DNA from: Shimia sp. SK013
GTDB taxonomy: Bacteria > Pseudomonadota > Alphaproteobacteria > Rhodobacterales > Rhodobacteraceae
Direction: 5' to 3'
Length of the DNA: 64,000 nt
Assembly: GCF_001292625.1 (NCBI RefSeq)
Contig: NZ_LAJH01000012.1
Location: 62,001 to 126,000, forward strand
Position numbers and translations under genes: made by a program. Position 1 is the stretch's first letter. Each line of letters starts with the position of its first letter. Below the pieces are notes generated by a model that saw only the letters and a program-made list of their open reading frames with translations, had not been told where the DNA came from and ran no database searches. This document shows, piece after piece, positions 41,699 to 51,300 of the stretch.

Positions 41699-44437
41699 AT
41701 GACCGATTCAGCCAAAATAGAAAAACAAGAGAACAGCGGCGCATTGGTGCCCTGGACAAAAGCTTCGCAGGAGGTGGCCGAAACACTCGCCAGTGATCCA
41801 AAGACCGGTCTGTCCACGCAGGCAGCCACTCAGAAGCTTGCGGAAGTCGGGCCAAACCGTCTGGCAGATACCAAAGGCGTTTCCCCAATTTTGCTGTTCA
41901 TCGAACAGTTCAAAAGCCCGCTGCTGATCATTCTGATGATCGGTGCAGCGATTTCATTTTATACCCAGCATTATGTGGATGCGGTGGCCATTGCCGTTAT
42001 CGTCTTCCTGAATGCTTTGATCAGCTTCATGCAGGAATTCCGCGCCGCACAATCGCTGGCCGCACTCAAGGAAATGTCCGCACCGTTGGCGTTTGTACGG
42101 CGGGACGGCAACTGGGTGGAAATCCCTGCTGCCGACATCGTGCCCGGCGATTTGCTGCGCTTTAAGGCAGGCGACATCATCGCCGCTGACGTGCGCTTTA
42201 CCGAAGCGGCGCGACTGGCCGTTGATGAAGCCGCGCTGACCGGTGAGTCCGAGCCCGTCGACAAGCATACGCTGCCGATTGACGACGAAAAAATCGTACT
42301 GGCCGACCGGTTGAACATGGGCTTTATGAGCACCAAAATCACCAACGGCACCGGCGAAGGCATCGCGACGGGCACCGGCATGGCGACCGAAGTGGGCCAT
42401 ATCGCGCACCTGATGGCGACCGCTGAAGACCCCAAAACGCCGCTGCAAATCCGCATCGAGAAGCTCTCCAAAGTGCTGATCGCGGCTGCGCTGGGCGTTG
42501 TGGCGATTGTGATTGGTATCGGCATCTTCCAGGGCATGGATGTGACCGAAATGCTGAACACCGCGATTTCGCTTTCGGTGGCTGCCATTCCTGAAGGTCT
42601 GCCAACTGTTGTGACCATCGTTCTGACCCTCGGGTCGCAGCGGATGGTGGCCAACAATGCGCTGGCCCGCAAACTGTCTTCGGTTGAAACGCTGGGCACG
42701 ACTTCGGTCATTTGCTCGGACAAAACCGGCACCCTGACGCAGAACCAGATGCAGGTGATGCGCACTTGGGCCGGTGGCAAGACCTGGGACGTGAGCGGCG
42801 AAGGCTTTGACCCCAATGGCGAATTTGTAGACGCAGACGGCAACGTGGCCGACATCCGCAAGGAATTCGACCTGCGCCAAATGCTCAACATCTCTGCCTA
42901 TTGCAACGACGCCGAGTTGATCACCAAAGACGGTCGTCCAGCGGTGCAGGGCAACCCGACCGAAGGCGCGCTTGTCGTGGCTGCGGCCAAGGTTGGCCTG
43001 TCGCGTGCGCGTTTGCAGGAGCGCAAAGTGCAAACGATGGAAGCCTTCCCGTTTGACAGCACTCGCAAGATGATGAGCGTGCACACCAAACTGCCAAATG
43101 GTGAGAACTTCCTCATCGCTAAGGGTGCGCCTGATGTGATCCTGAAGCGCGCTAAAGGTGTTTGGTTGAACGGCGAGTTGCACGAGCTGACCGACGAGAT
43201 CCGCGCTCAGGTAGAGGGCGTGATCGAGGACTTTGGCGGCCGCGCGCTGCGCACGTTGGCGATTGCCTTTCGTCAGACCGATGATGGGGCGTTTGATCCG
43301 GAAGATCCGGAGCAGAACATCATTCTGATCGGTATCCATGGCATCATGGATCCACCGCGCCCTGAAGTGCGAGGCGCCGTGGAAGATGCAACATCGGCTG
43401 GTATCCGTACGGTTATGATCACTGGCGACCACGCGGTCACCGCGCAGGCGATTGCCGAGCAGATCGGCATCAAAACCCGCGACGACCAGACCGTGCACAC
43501 AGGCGTTGAACTCGACGCGATGAGCGACGAGGACCTCGAAGGCATCGTTCCAAATGCGGCTGTGTTTGCCCGTGTGACACCGGAACACAAGTTGCGGATC
43601 GTGAAGGCGATGCAAAACACCGGCGAAGTGGCCGCAATGACAGGTGACGGCGTGAACGACGCGCCTGCGCTACGGACGGCCGATATCGGCGTTGCCATGG
43701 GCATTGCCGGCACCTCGGTGGCGAAAGACAGTGCCGCGCTGGTGCTGTTGGACGACAACTTCTCGACCATCGTGAAAGCGGTGAAAGAGGGGCGTCGGAT
43801 CTATGACAACCTGCTGAAGTTTGTGCGTCAGGCATTGACCGCAAACGTGGCCGAGGTGTCGACGATCCTGTTTGCCTTTATGCTGATGGGGGCTGATCCA
43901 CTGATGCCGTTGACCCCGTTGATGATCCTTTGGGTTAACCTGATTTCGGATGGTATCCCGGCGCTGGCTCTTGGTTTTGAGAAAGCTGATGACGACATCA
44001 TGGGGCGTAAGCCTCGGGCGAAAGATGAAGACATTTTTGCCGGTGGTTTGAAAGAACGCATCCTGGTGCGTGGTCTCGCGGTTGGCTTTGTCAGCTATCT
44101 CGCTTTCAAGGAAGGCCTGAGCCTTGGTCTCAGCCTTGAAACTGCGCAGACCATGGCGTTTGTGACCATCATGTTTGCCCAGCTGTGGCACGTGTTTGAT
44201 GCCCGGACCAACACAACGCTGTTTCGCAAGTCGCCGTTTGGCAACCCGAAACTGCTGATGGCTGTGGCTCTGTCGCTGGCGCTGTCTGCAATTGCGGTCT
44301 TCACCCCGTTGGGTCACTTCGTTTTGGGCACCACAAGCCTGTCTGTGTATCTCCTGCTGGGCTGTGCCTTTGTGGCTGCGTTGCCGACGTTCCTTTTGTC
44401 GGGTGCCAAGGAAGTCTTTGGCTGGAAGTGGCTCTAA
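41699..44437 (+). CDS. P2-type cation-transporting ATPase, SERCA-like
   Basis: A 912-residue inner-membrane pump. Actuator motif LTGESEPV, phosphorylation site CSDKTGTLT, and hinge TGDGVNDAPAL are intact. Ion-site residues match those of Ca2+-ATPases: AAIPEGLP in helix 4, TANVAEV in helix 5 and NLISDGIPA in helix 6 (Glu, Asn/Glu, Asn/Asp). It has an N-terminal cation-ATPase domain and about ten helices. It probably exports Ca2+ or a related cation. It lies 79 bp after arcC, on the same strand, and may belong to the arc operon, using the ATP it makes. Terminator at 44461. Confidence 0.92.
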   Translation: MTDSAKIEKQENSGALVPWTKASQEVAETLASDPKTGLSTQAATQKLAEVGPNRLADTKGVSPILLFIEQFKSPLLIILMIGAAISFYTQHYVDAVAIAVIVFLNALISFMQEFRAAQSLAALKEMSAPLAFVRRDGNWVEIPAADIVPGDLLRFKAGDIIAADVRFTEAARLAVDEAALTGESEPVDKHTLPIDDEKIVLADRLNMGFMSTKITNGTGEGIATGTGMATEVGHIAHLMATAEDPKTPLQIRIEKLSKVLIAAALGVVAIVIGIGIFQGMDVTEMLNTAISLSVAAIPEGLPTVVTIVLTLGSQRMVANNALARKLSSVETLGTTSVICSDKTGTLTQNQMQVMRTWAGGKTWDVSGEGFDPNGEFVDADGNVADIRKEFDLRQMLNISAYCNDAELITKDGRPAVQGNPTEGALVVAAAKVGLSRARLQERKVQTMEAFPFDSTRKMMSVHTKLPNGENFLIAKGAPDVILKRAKGVWLNGELHELTDEIRAQVEGVIEDFGGRALRTLAIAFRQTDDGAFDPEDPEQNIILIGIHGIMDPPRPEVRGAVEDATSAGIRTVMITGDHAVTAQAIAEQIGIKTRDDQTVHTGVELDAMSDEDLEGIVPNAAVFARVTPEHKLRIVKAMQNTGEVAAMTGDGVNDAPALRTADIGVAMGIAGTSVAKDSAALVLLDDNFSTIVKAVKEGRRIYDNLLKFVRQALTANVAEVSTILFAFMLMGADPLMPLTPLMILWVNLISDGIPALALGFEKADDDIMGRKPRAKDEDIFAGGLKERILVRGLAVGFVSYLAFKEGLSLGLSLETAQTMAFVTIMFAQLWHVFDARTNTTLFRKSPFGNPKLLMAVALSLALSAIAVFTPLGHFVLGTTSLSVYLLLGCAFVAALPTFLLSGAKEVFGWKWL

Positions 44438-44460
44438 GTCCTTCTGGAGTAAACTTTGGG

Positions 44461-44493
44461 AAGGGCGGTCGTTCGTCGCGACTGCCCTTTTTT
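44461..44493 (+). terminator. Terminator after the P-type ATPase (end of arc operon)
   Basis: AAGGGC-GTCG and CGAC-GCCCTT pair with one mismatch around TTCGTCG, followed by TTTT. The 400 bp between here and the AraC gene contain no recognised gene but a palindrome at 44644. Confidence 0.8.
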
Positions 44494-44643
44494 CGAAGTG
44501 TCGGTCTTCGCTTCAACAGAGTGGGTGCCGATGTCATTAAAGGTGGCGGAAAGTCGCCGGTCCTGGATTTGCGCCGAACCTTTGCGGGGCGTAAGGATGC
44601 GGTTGAGTCTGTCCTGAGGGCGGATCGTGTTAAAAGATCATTT

Positions 44644-44661
44644 AAATCAACCGGTTGATTT
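44644..44661. promoter_or_regulatory. 18-bp perfect palindrome upstream of the AraC gene
   Basis: AAATCAACCGGTTGATTT is fully self-complementary over 18 bp, about 250 bp before the AraC start. It is not a TTGAT-N4-ATCAA FNR box (half-sites are inverted). It could be an operator for the AraC regulator or another dimeric factor. Confidence 0.5.
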
Positions 44662-44911
44662 TTGGTTTGGCTGGTATGGGGGCGCAAGTACTTTGCTTTC
44701 CTTATGCAATCGATCGGCTTGAATGAATCCTCGATAGACGCTAGTTTGCAACCGAAATGCAACCGATGTGCAATCTACAGATTGATGCGCGGAGCGGCAC
44801 TTGGGGGTGAGTAAGCCTGTCGATTGGCTCGCTTGAGTTTGGCAAAGATGTGACCGTCTAGGCGTTTCGGGCGAGCCGGTTCGCCTGCCGCCCGATAGAT
44901 CGGAGACGATG

Positions 44912-46021
44912 ATGAACGTGCAAAATGGTGGCGCACAGCGCTCTGAAGATCTGCTGTTGGCAGCTATGACACGGGCCGGTGCGAGCCCGCGTGAGATGGT
45001 GAATATCCGGAAGAGCTTTGAGGATCGGCTTGCGCGCACAAAGGGTGGCCAAGGCCTTGACTGGGAAGATCGGCGGGCGATGTGGGTTCGTGCGGCCTGT
45101 GTCGGAACCGACAACTCAACCTTTGCTGCGAGACTTGGTTTTGCGCTGCGCCATGAGGGAAATCTGATCGAGTACATTGCGCGCCACGCCCGGGACTTGA
45201 GATCTTTGATCCAAGACACTGGAGGATTGCACAAGGTGGACAGCCCCGCATTGGGCTGGACGCTTTTGGAGACAGAAAACGAAGCGCGCATGGTTTTTTC
45301 CTGGAGCGGCGTAAAACACTTTGCGGATCACCGGCTTGTCGAATTCGCGGTGTTCACAGCGCTCGCACGTATCAGGGCTGCGACGCGCTCGGTTGTGGCC
45401 CCGATTGAAATTCGGTTTACCCACCAAGTGCCAATCGACGCCGGCCGGTATCGTCAAGTGGCGGGCTGTCCGGTGATTTTCGGCAGCCACGAGATCGCGT
45501 TGGTGTTTTCGCCGTCAGCAATCGAGATGCCGATCCCCACACACGATCCCGATCTGCATGCCCATTTGACGGGCTATGGGCAGCGCTTGTTGGCGGAAGA
45601 GGGGCCAGCGCCCAATACGGTGCGCACACGTGTCGAAAGCGTGCTAACTGATGCGCTGCCCGATCATATGCCTGCTGTCGACGACGTCGCCGGGAAACTA
45701 GGTATGAGCACGCGCACTTTGCACCGCAAGCTGCTGCGGGAGGGTATCAGTTTTCGTGATATCGTTGGCGAGATGCGCAACGATCTGGCGCAAACCATGA
45801 TCAAGGATGAGATGCGCATCAGCGAGATTGCTTATGCGCTCGGGTATTCTGACCAGTCGTCCTTTACAACGGCGTTCCGTCGCTGGAACGGGGTGTCTCC
45901 TCGCCAATTCCGCGCCAACCAAGAGGCGCCGCGCACGACCAAACAATGTGACGCGACATCTGGTCGGGTCGTGCCGCGCGACAGCACAGTCCTGCACTTG
46001 CCAGTGCAGCGGGTTGGCTGA
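44912..46021 (+). CDS. AraC family transcriptional regulator
   Basis: A 369-residue regulator. Residues 25-215 resemble the AraC_N/arabinose-binding-like domain of the PF12625 type (LGFALRHEGNLIEYIARHAR, HQVPIDAGRYRQVAGCPVIF). The C-terminal HTH_18 domain is at about 265-345 (AGKLGMSTRTLHRKLLREGI, ISEIAYALGYSDQSSFTTAF, FRRWNGVSPRQFR). ATG at 44912 has GGAG six bases upstream; 44909 is one codon earlier and possible. It sits between the arc/ATPase operon and the molybdoenzyme cluster, both on the same strand, and could control either. Confidence 0.88.
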   Translation: MNVQNGGAQRSEDLLLAAMTRAGASPREMVNIRKSFEDRLARTKGGQGLDWEDRRAMWVRAACVGTDNSTFAARLGFALRHEGNLIEYIARHARDLRSLIQDTGGLHKVDSPALGWTLLETENEARMVFSWSGVKHFADHRLVEFAVFTALARIRAATRSVVAPIEIRFTHQVPIDAGRYRQVAGCPVIFGSHEIALVFSPSAIEMPIPTHDPDLHAHLTGYGQRLLAEEGPAPNTVRTRVESVLTDALPDHMPAVDDVAGKLGMSTRTLHRKLLREGISFRDIVGEMRNDLAQTMIKDEMRISEIAYALGYSDQSSFTTAFRRWNGVSPRQFRANQEAPRTTKQCDATSGRVVPRDSTVLHLPVQRVG

Positions 46022-46051
46022 CGGCGATATTTAGGCAACCGAGGTGACACC

Positions 46052-46085
46052 AAGGGGGGGCGATTTGCAAATGGCCGCCCTTTTT
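46052..46085 (+). terminator. Terminator after the AraC gene
   Basis: A GC-rich arm AAGGGGGGGCG pairs mostly with CGCCCTTTTT around a 13-base loop, followed by T residues. It lies 30 bp after the AraC stop. Confidence 0.65.
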
Positions 46086-46305
46086 GGTGTGAGGACCACG
46101 GTCGCTGCGGGGTCAGTGCAGCCTTGTGCTTGGGCCTGTTGGTGAAGGCCTCGGGTAGGCGCAGGGCCAGCTTCCTCAAAGGTTGAATTCTACAGAAAAT
46201 TTTAATCAGGGGTTGATTTAGGGTGAAGGTTTGCCGCACCTTTGACGCAAAGATTTAGCGAGAATGTATTTTATGCGTGTCCACGGCCACGCAGAGGAGG
46301 CCCGC

Positions 46306-48351
46306 ATGCGGCGCGCGTTTGAGCGGATACTCGTTGTTATGATGGAGAACCAATACCGCAATTATGTGTTGGCCGATCCGTTCATGGAAAAGCTCGCACG
46401 CGCGGGGATGACTCTGAGCAATTCGTTTGGGTGCTTTCACCCGTCGCAGACCAACTATGTGGCGGCGTTGGCCGGGCAGTTGTGTGATGTGACCAATGAC
46501 GACGCACCAACCGCGCCGTTGCCGCAAGCGAACCTTGTCGACCTACTGGAAAACAAAGGTGTAAGTTGGAAAGCTTATATGGAGGCGCTGCCGCAGCAGG
46601 CGTGGAACCCAGTTTGGGCGGACCCGACCTATCCGGCGTCTGAGGCGCCGCTTGAGCAATTTCCCAACACGAATGACGCATTGGCGCGGTATTTTCGCAA
46701 GCACAATGCATTTGCGTCGTTTCAGTCGGTGCAGTCGCAACCAGACCGTTGGGCAAAGATCGTGGATGAGGCGGCCTTTTGGGACGATGTCGAAGGCGGG
46801 AATTTGCCGAATTATGCGTGGTTTACGCCGGACATCTGGAACGACGGTCATTACCTTTACAACACCCATTTTGACACCAATCCGCGCACGCGGCTTGTGC
46901 CGCAATTGTCGGCTTGGCTGGAGTTCGTGTTTTTCGGCAATCCTGGTGTCGAGAACGTTCAGGGGGCGGCGGCGTCAGGGCTGAGCAATATCGGGCTTGA
47001 TCTGGACGTGGATCTGTTGCTGAGCGATCCGGCAGCGGCATGGAAGACATCACGGGTTCCGCCCGGCACGTTGATCATGGTGACCTTTGACGAAGCGGAT
47101 TACGACGCGGTCGGTTATGACACCAATTACGACGGGCCCAACCAGATTTACTCGGTCCTGTTGGGGGACATGATCACACCGGGCAGCACATGGGATCGGC
47201 CGTTCAACCATTACAGCCTGTTGCGTACTGTCGAGCAAAACTTTGATCTTGGCACGCTGAAAACCAACGATCGCGGCGCAGGATGGCTGCGGTCGTTGTG
47301 GGGGCAGGCGTTTGACTGGTCGGCACCGCAAGATGCGGGGCTTGAGCTGGGCAATGTGGCCGAGGCGGCGCTGTGCCAAGGGGTGCCATGTTTGGTGACC
47401 GATACCAGTGATGACGGGCCTTTGATGCTGTCGCGGCTCGACGGCGGCGCTTGGAGCGCGGCAGAGCCGATTGACTTGCCCACGTTTGGGCGTGAGATCT
47501 GCCTTGGGTCAGACACCCACGGCTTGATGTTGGTCGCGCAAACAAAGGACGACAGATTTGTTTTTAGCCGGTCCAAAGACGGCTGTGATTGGCCCAACTG
47601 GCGCACGTTGCCCGACGAGATGCGGGGCAGCAATCCGGCGTTGGTTGGCTTTACGGATGTCGGAGACGGTGATCGGCGCAAGGTGATGCTGTGTTGGCAA
47701 GATGCCCATGGGTTCATTCAAAGCGCGGTGTTTGACGGTGAGAGTTGGGGCGCGGCGATTGGGGTTGGGCAATTGTCTGACGGGCCAATGGCGCTGGGCC
47801 AGCTGGGGGCGTCTTTGTTCCTTGTTTACAAGGAGCGCAACACGCAGGCGATGCGCGTGACGTCCTATAACCTTGCTGATTTCAACGTTTTGCAGGCGAA
47901 GGATTTCCAAGGAAATCCCGCACCTGACAACGACACCACGCAATACGCCTGGACGATTGCGGATTTTGCAGTTGGGAATTTTGCTAAGAAATTGGCGGCT
48001 GTTGCGCATGAATATCAGGCGGATGGCAAGCTGACGCTGGCTGCGATGGAAGGCGAACTGCATCTGGTGCATCGCGGCGCGTTTGCAGACACGCCGCAAG
48101 CCTATGATGCGGTGTTCGGGCTGACCGGCATTCTGTCCACAGCATCTGCAAAATCAAACGGATTTGGCACTTTGGATCAGGCCGGATGGACCCGCGAAGC
48201 CGAAGTTCCGGGCGTTATACTGCCAGAAGGCGGTCAGCACGCGCTGTGCGAAGATGGCGCGGGCGGGATGGTTATGGTCTGGCGCGATGCCAGCAGCAAC
48301 GTCGTGAAGTGGAGCCGAGCCGGATATCAGGCGCGGCCCGAGGAAGATTGA
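46306..48351 (+). CDS. Phosphoesterase with C-terminal beta-propeller-like region
   Basis: A 681-residue protein. The N-terminal half (about 1-335) is a phosphoesterase of the phospholipase C/acid phosphatase type: ILVVMMENQYRNYV, FGCFHPSQTNYVAALAG, IMVTFDEADYDA and PFNHYSLLRTVEQNF are the expected metal- and phosphate-binding motifs in order. The C-terminal half (about 345-680) is a repetitive beta-rich region with SxDGxxW-type blades (FSRSKDGCDWPNW, VFDGESWGAAIG) that suggests a propeller or lectin. No signal peptide is seen. ATG at 46306 has GAGGAGG five bases upstream; an earlier ATG at 46264 lacks one. It is 36 bp before the molybdoenzyme. Confidence 0.75.
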   Translation: MRRAFERILVVMMENQYRNYVLADPFMEKLARAGMTLSNSFGCFHPSQTNYVAALAGQLCDVTNDDAPTAPLPQANLVDLLENKGVSWKAYMEALPQQAWNPVWADPTYPASEAPLEQFPNTNDALARYFRKHNAFASFQSVQSQPDRWAKIVDEAAFWDDVEGGNLPNYAWFTPDIWNDGHYLYNTHFDTNPRTRLVPQLSAWLEFVFFGNPGVENVQGAAASGLSNIGLDLDVDLLLSDPAAAWKTSRVPPGTLIMVTFDEADYDAVGYDTNYDGPNQIYSVLLGDMITPGSTWDRPFNHYSLLRTVEQNFDLGTLKTNDRGAGWLRSLWGQAFDWSAPQDAGLELGNVAEAALCQGVPCLVTDTSDDGPLMLSRLDGGAWSAAEPIDLPTFGREICLGSDTHGLMLVAQTKDDRFVFSRSKDGCDWPNWRTLPDEMRGSNPALVGFTDVGDGDRRKVMLCWQDAHGFIQSAVFDGESWGAAIGVGQLSDGPMALGQLGASLFLVYKERNTQAMRVTSYNLADFNVLQAKDFQGNPAPDNDTTQYAWTIADFAVGNFAKKLAAVAHEYQADGKLTLAAMEGELHLVHRGAFADTPQAYDAVFGLTGILSTASAKSNGFGTLDQAGWTREAEVPGVILPEGGQHALCEDGAGGMVMVWRDASSNVVKWSRAGYQARPEED

Positions 48352-48387
48352 AAGACATTTTTAAACAGAGAGTTAGAGGGCAAACCG

Positions 48388-51300
48388 ATGGACAACCAAG
48401 TTTCGTTTTTTCTGAACGGTAAGAAGGTGACGTTGGACGAACCATCGCCCGACATGCTGTTGATCGATTATCTGAAATCGCCGGATGTGAATTTGACCGG
48501 CCCCAAGAAACCCTGTGGTCAGGGCGGCTGTGGCGGCTGCACTGTGATCCTGTCGGATTGGGACGAAAAAATCCAAAAGCCGCGGCATCGTGCGATCAAT
48601 TCCTGCTTGCGGCCAGTTACAGCCTTGAACGGCTTGGTGGTGACGACGGTGGAGGGCACCGGTACGCCGAACAAGCCGCTGCCGGCACGGATCGAGCATA
48701 ACCTTGTGATGGGTCGGGCGGGAGCGCCGAGAATGGGCAGTCAGGACCGCGTCGCGCCTGATCCGGTCACGTCCGTGACCGCGGCAAAAGCGCTGCATCA
48801 GGAGGTCGTTGCCAAAGCTGACACCGCCGCGCAAGTGGTGAAAGACGGGGCAAAGGCCGATCTGTCAAAGCTGCCGCCGCATGGCGGTATGAACCCTGTT
48901 GCGCATAGGTTGGCGGCCAACAATGGCACGCAATGCGGCTATTGCTCGGTCGGATTTGTGATGAACATGACCGAATTCCTGTTCAACAATTGCAAGGCAA
49001 CCAAGCGCGAGATTGAACAGGCGTTGGATGGCAATTTGTGCCGCTGCACTGGCTATCGAGCGATCCTGACAGGGATGAAGACCTTTGCCGATGATTGGAG
49101 CGAGGAAGACGAGAAAGAGCGGATGAAATGCCGTCTGGATCACGAAGCGCGGACGCAAATTCCGGCCTCTGAGATCCTGATACCGTTTCCTGAAGCGGCG
49201 GAGGCGGCCCCGACGCCTGCGGAGCAAACAGATGGCGCGCGCAAATGGCTTGCGCCGACGTCGATGGCGGAGCTTGTGGATTTGATGAACGCGCTGCCGG
49301 AGGCGCGGTTGGTGCATGCCAACACCTCGTATGGCATCTATGCCGATGAATATCAGGCGGCAGAGGTGTTGATTGACGTGCGCGCAGTGCCAGAGTTGCA
49401 AGGCGAGTTGTGTCAGGAGTACGGATATTACAACATTCCGGCTGGCACCGATTACAGCACCCTGTTGGCGAAGCTGGAAAAAGAGATGCAAGCGGTGGGC
49501 CAGACCACCACCGATCCTGACGGGCGGATCATCTATCCCAGCACGACGCCATTGGGCGCGCTGCATCACATGGCAATGCGCACGGCGGGACGTTTGGTGC
49601 GCAACGTGGCGACAATTGGCGGCAACTTTATGTTGGTCGCGCATCATGTCGCCGAGGGCGAGCCGTTTCCGTCTGATGCAGCGACCGCACTTGCCGGGAC
49701 AGAATCCTGGGTGGAATGGGTCGATGTCCGGAATGGGGCGGAGCCGAAGTGGACCAAGGTTGACGACCTTTTTGATGAGCTGAGCAGGGACGCGAGTTTT
49801 GCGAAGTATATGGTTCTGACCCGTTTTCAGGTGCCGGTGGCACCGGAGCAAAACGTGCTGACCCTGGCGCAAAAGGTGGCGTTGCGGGAGGTGAATTCGC
49901 ATTCGTTGGTCAACACCACGTCACAGATCACGCTGGACGATGCAGGGCTGATCACACATGCCAATCTGACGTTTGGCGGCGTGGCGCCTTACCCATGGCG
50001 GGCGCGGCAGACCGAGCAGTTGATGCTTGGAAAACCATTTAGTCTTGATGCGATTGGTGAGATCGCCGAGAGCCTTTTGAAAGAGGTTCTGGCGGAATTT
50101 GACGCGCAGAAAGAGCGGATGGCGGGCTTGCCTAATGAGGGCGTGTCCAACGCGTATAAGGCGCAGTTGGCGACCAGTTTCCTTTACAAAGCCTACGTCA
50201 ACGGCTTGGAGCAGACTGGCGGGCTTGTGCCAGAGCCGGATCAATCGGCCGGCGTGGAAAGCTGGGGCAACTGGGAAGTGAGCCACGGGCATCAGAGCTG
50301 GGAATCCGATGCGCCGATGGAACGCCAACCGGTGGGCGTGCCGTACATCAAATATCTGGGCATGGAGCAAACTGCGGGCAAGCTGCGCTATACCCATGAG
50401 TTGCCAAGCCCGCATGGCGCCCTGTTTGCCAGCCTTGTGCACAGCTCTGTGGCGCTGGGCGTGTTCCATTTTAAACATCCAGACAGCGGTGCCAAAATGA
50501 CCGCTAAGGAGATGTCGGAGTTTCTGGCTGAGAGATTTGCGGCATTTGAAGAGCTGATCACCTGTAAAAACGTGCCGAAGACGGGCATCAACCCTCAAGG
50601 GATGGGCGCGGATCAACCGCTTTTGAGTGACGGAACGGTGGTTTATGTCGGCCAGTGTCTGGCACTTGTAGCGGCGACATCGCCAATGGCCTCCGAGAAG
50701 ATCGCGCAATTTGTTCAGGCGAAGTGCGTTGGCTACACGGCCAAGGTCTATAAGGCGCCCGATGGCGGGGAAAAACCGGCGTGGTGGGACCAGCCGGTTC
50801 TGACACTGGAGGATGCGATCAGCGTTGGCTCGATCTATCCGGATTGGCCGTCACAGGCGAGTTTTGTCTCTCACATCTGGAAGATCACCCGGCCCGGCAG
50901 CGTCATGGGCTGGAGCGATTGGGACGCGGACCCGGTCACGCGCCCGACGCGGGATGACCAGATCAGCCTTGATGGCGTCAGCTGCACAGTGTCTGGCAGC
51001 ACCCACAAAATAGGCGGGCAGGTGCATTTTTACATGGAGCCGCAAGCGGTTCTGGCCGAGCCCGGTGATGCGCATACAATGACCATCCGTCCATCGACGC
51101 AAAGCCCGCAGGAAATGCACCAGACCAGTGCAATGGCGATTGGCGCGCAATACAACCACCTGCAAGTCAGTGTGCCGCCAGTGGGCGGTGGCTTTGGCGG
51201 TAAGACCGAGCAGACCCGCTTTGTGGTTGGGCCTGCTGTTGTCGCGGCTAACGCGACTGATAAGCCCGTGCGCCTTGCGCTGAGCCGCGATGAAGATACG

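Noticed and set aside
41954-43615. 553-codon open frame on the minus strand
   Set aside because: Antisense to the P-type ATPase, which has intact motifs throughout; the reverse frame shows only His/Arg-rich filler.
44496-44658. Short plus-strand frame after the P-type ATPase terminator
   Set aside because: It begins within the terminator region of the ATPase, has no ribosome site and encodes no recognisable domain.
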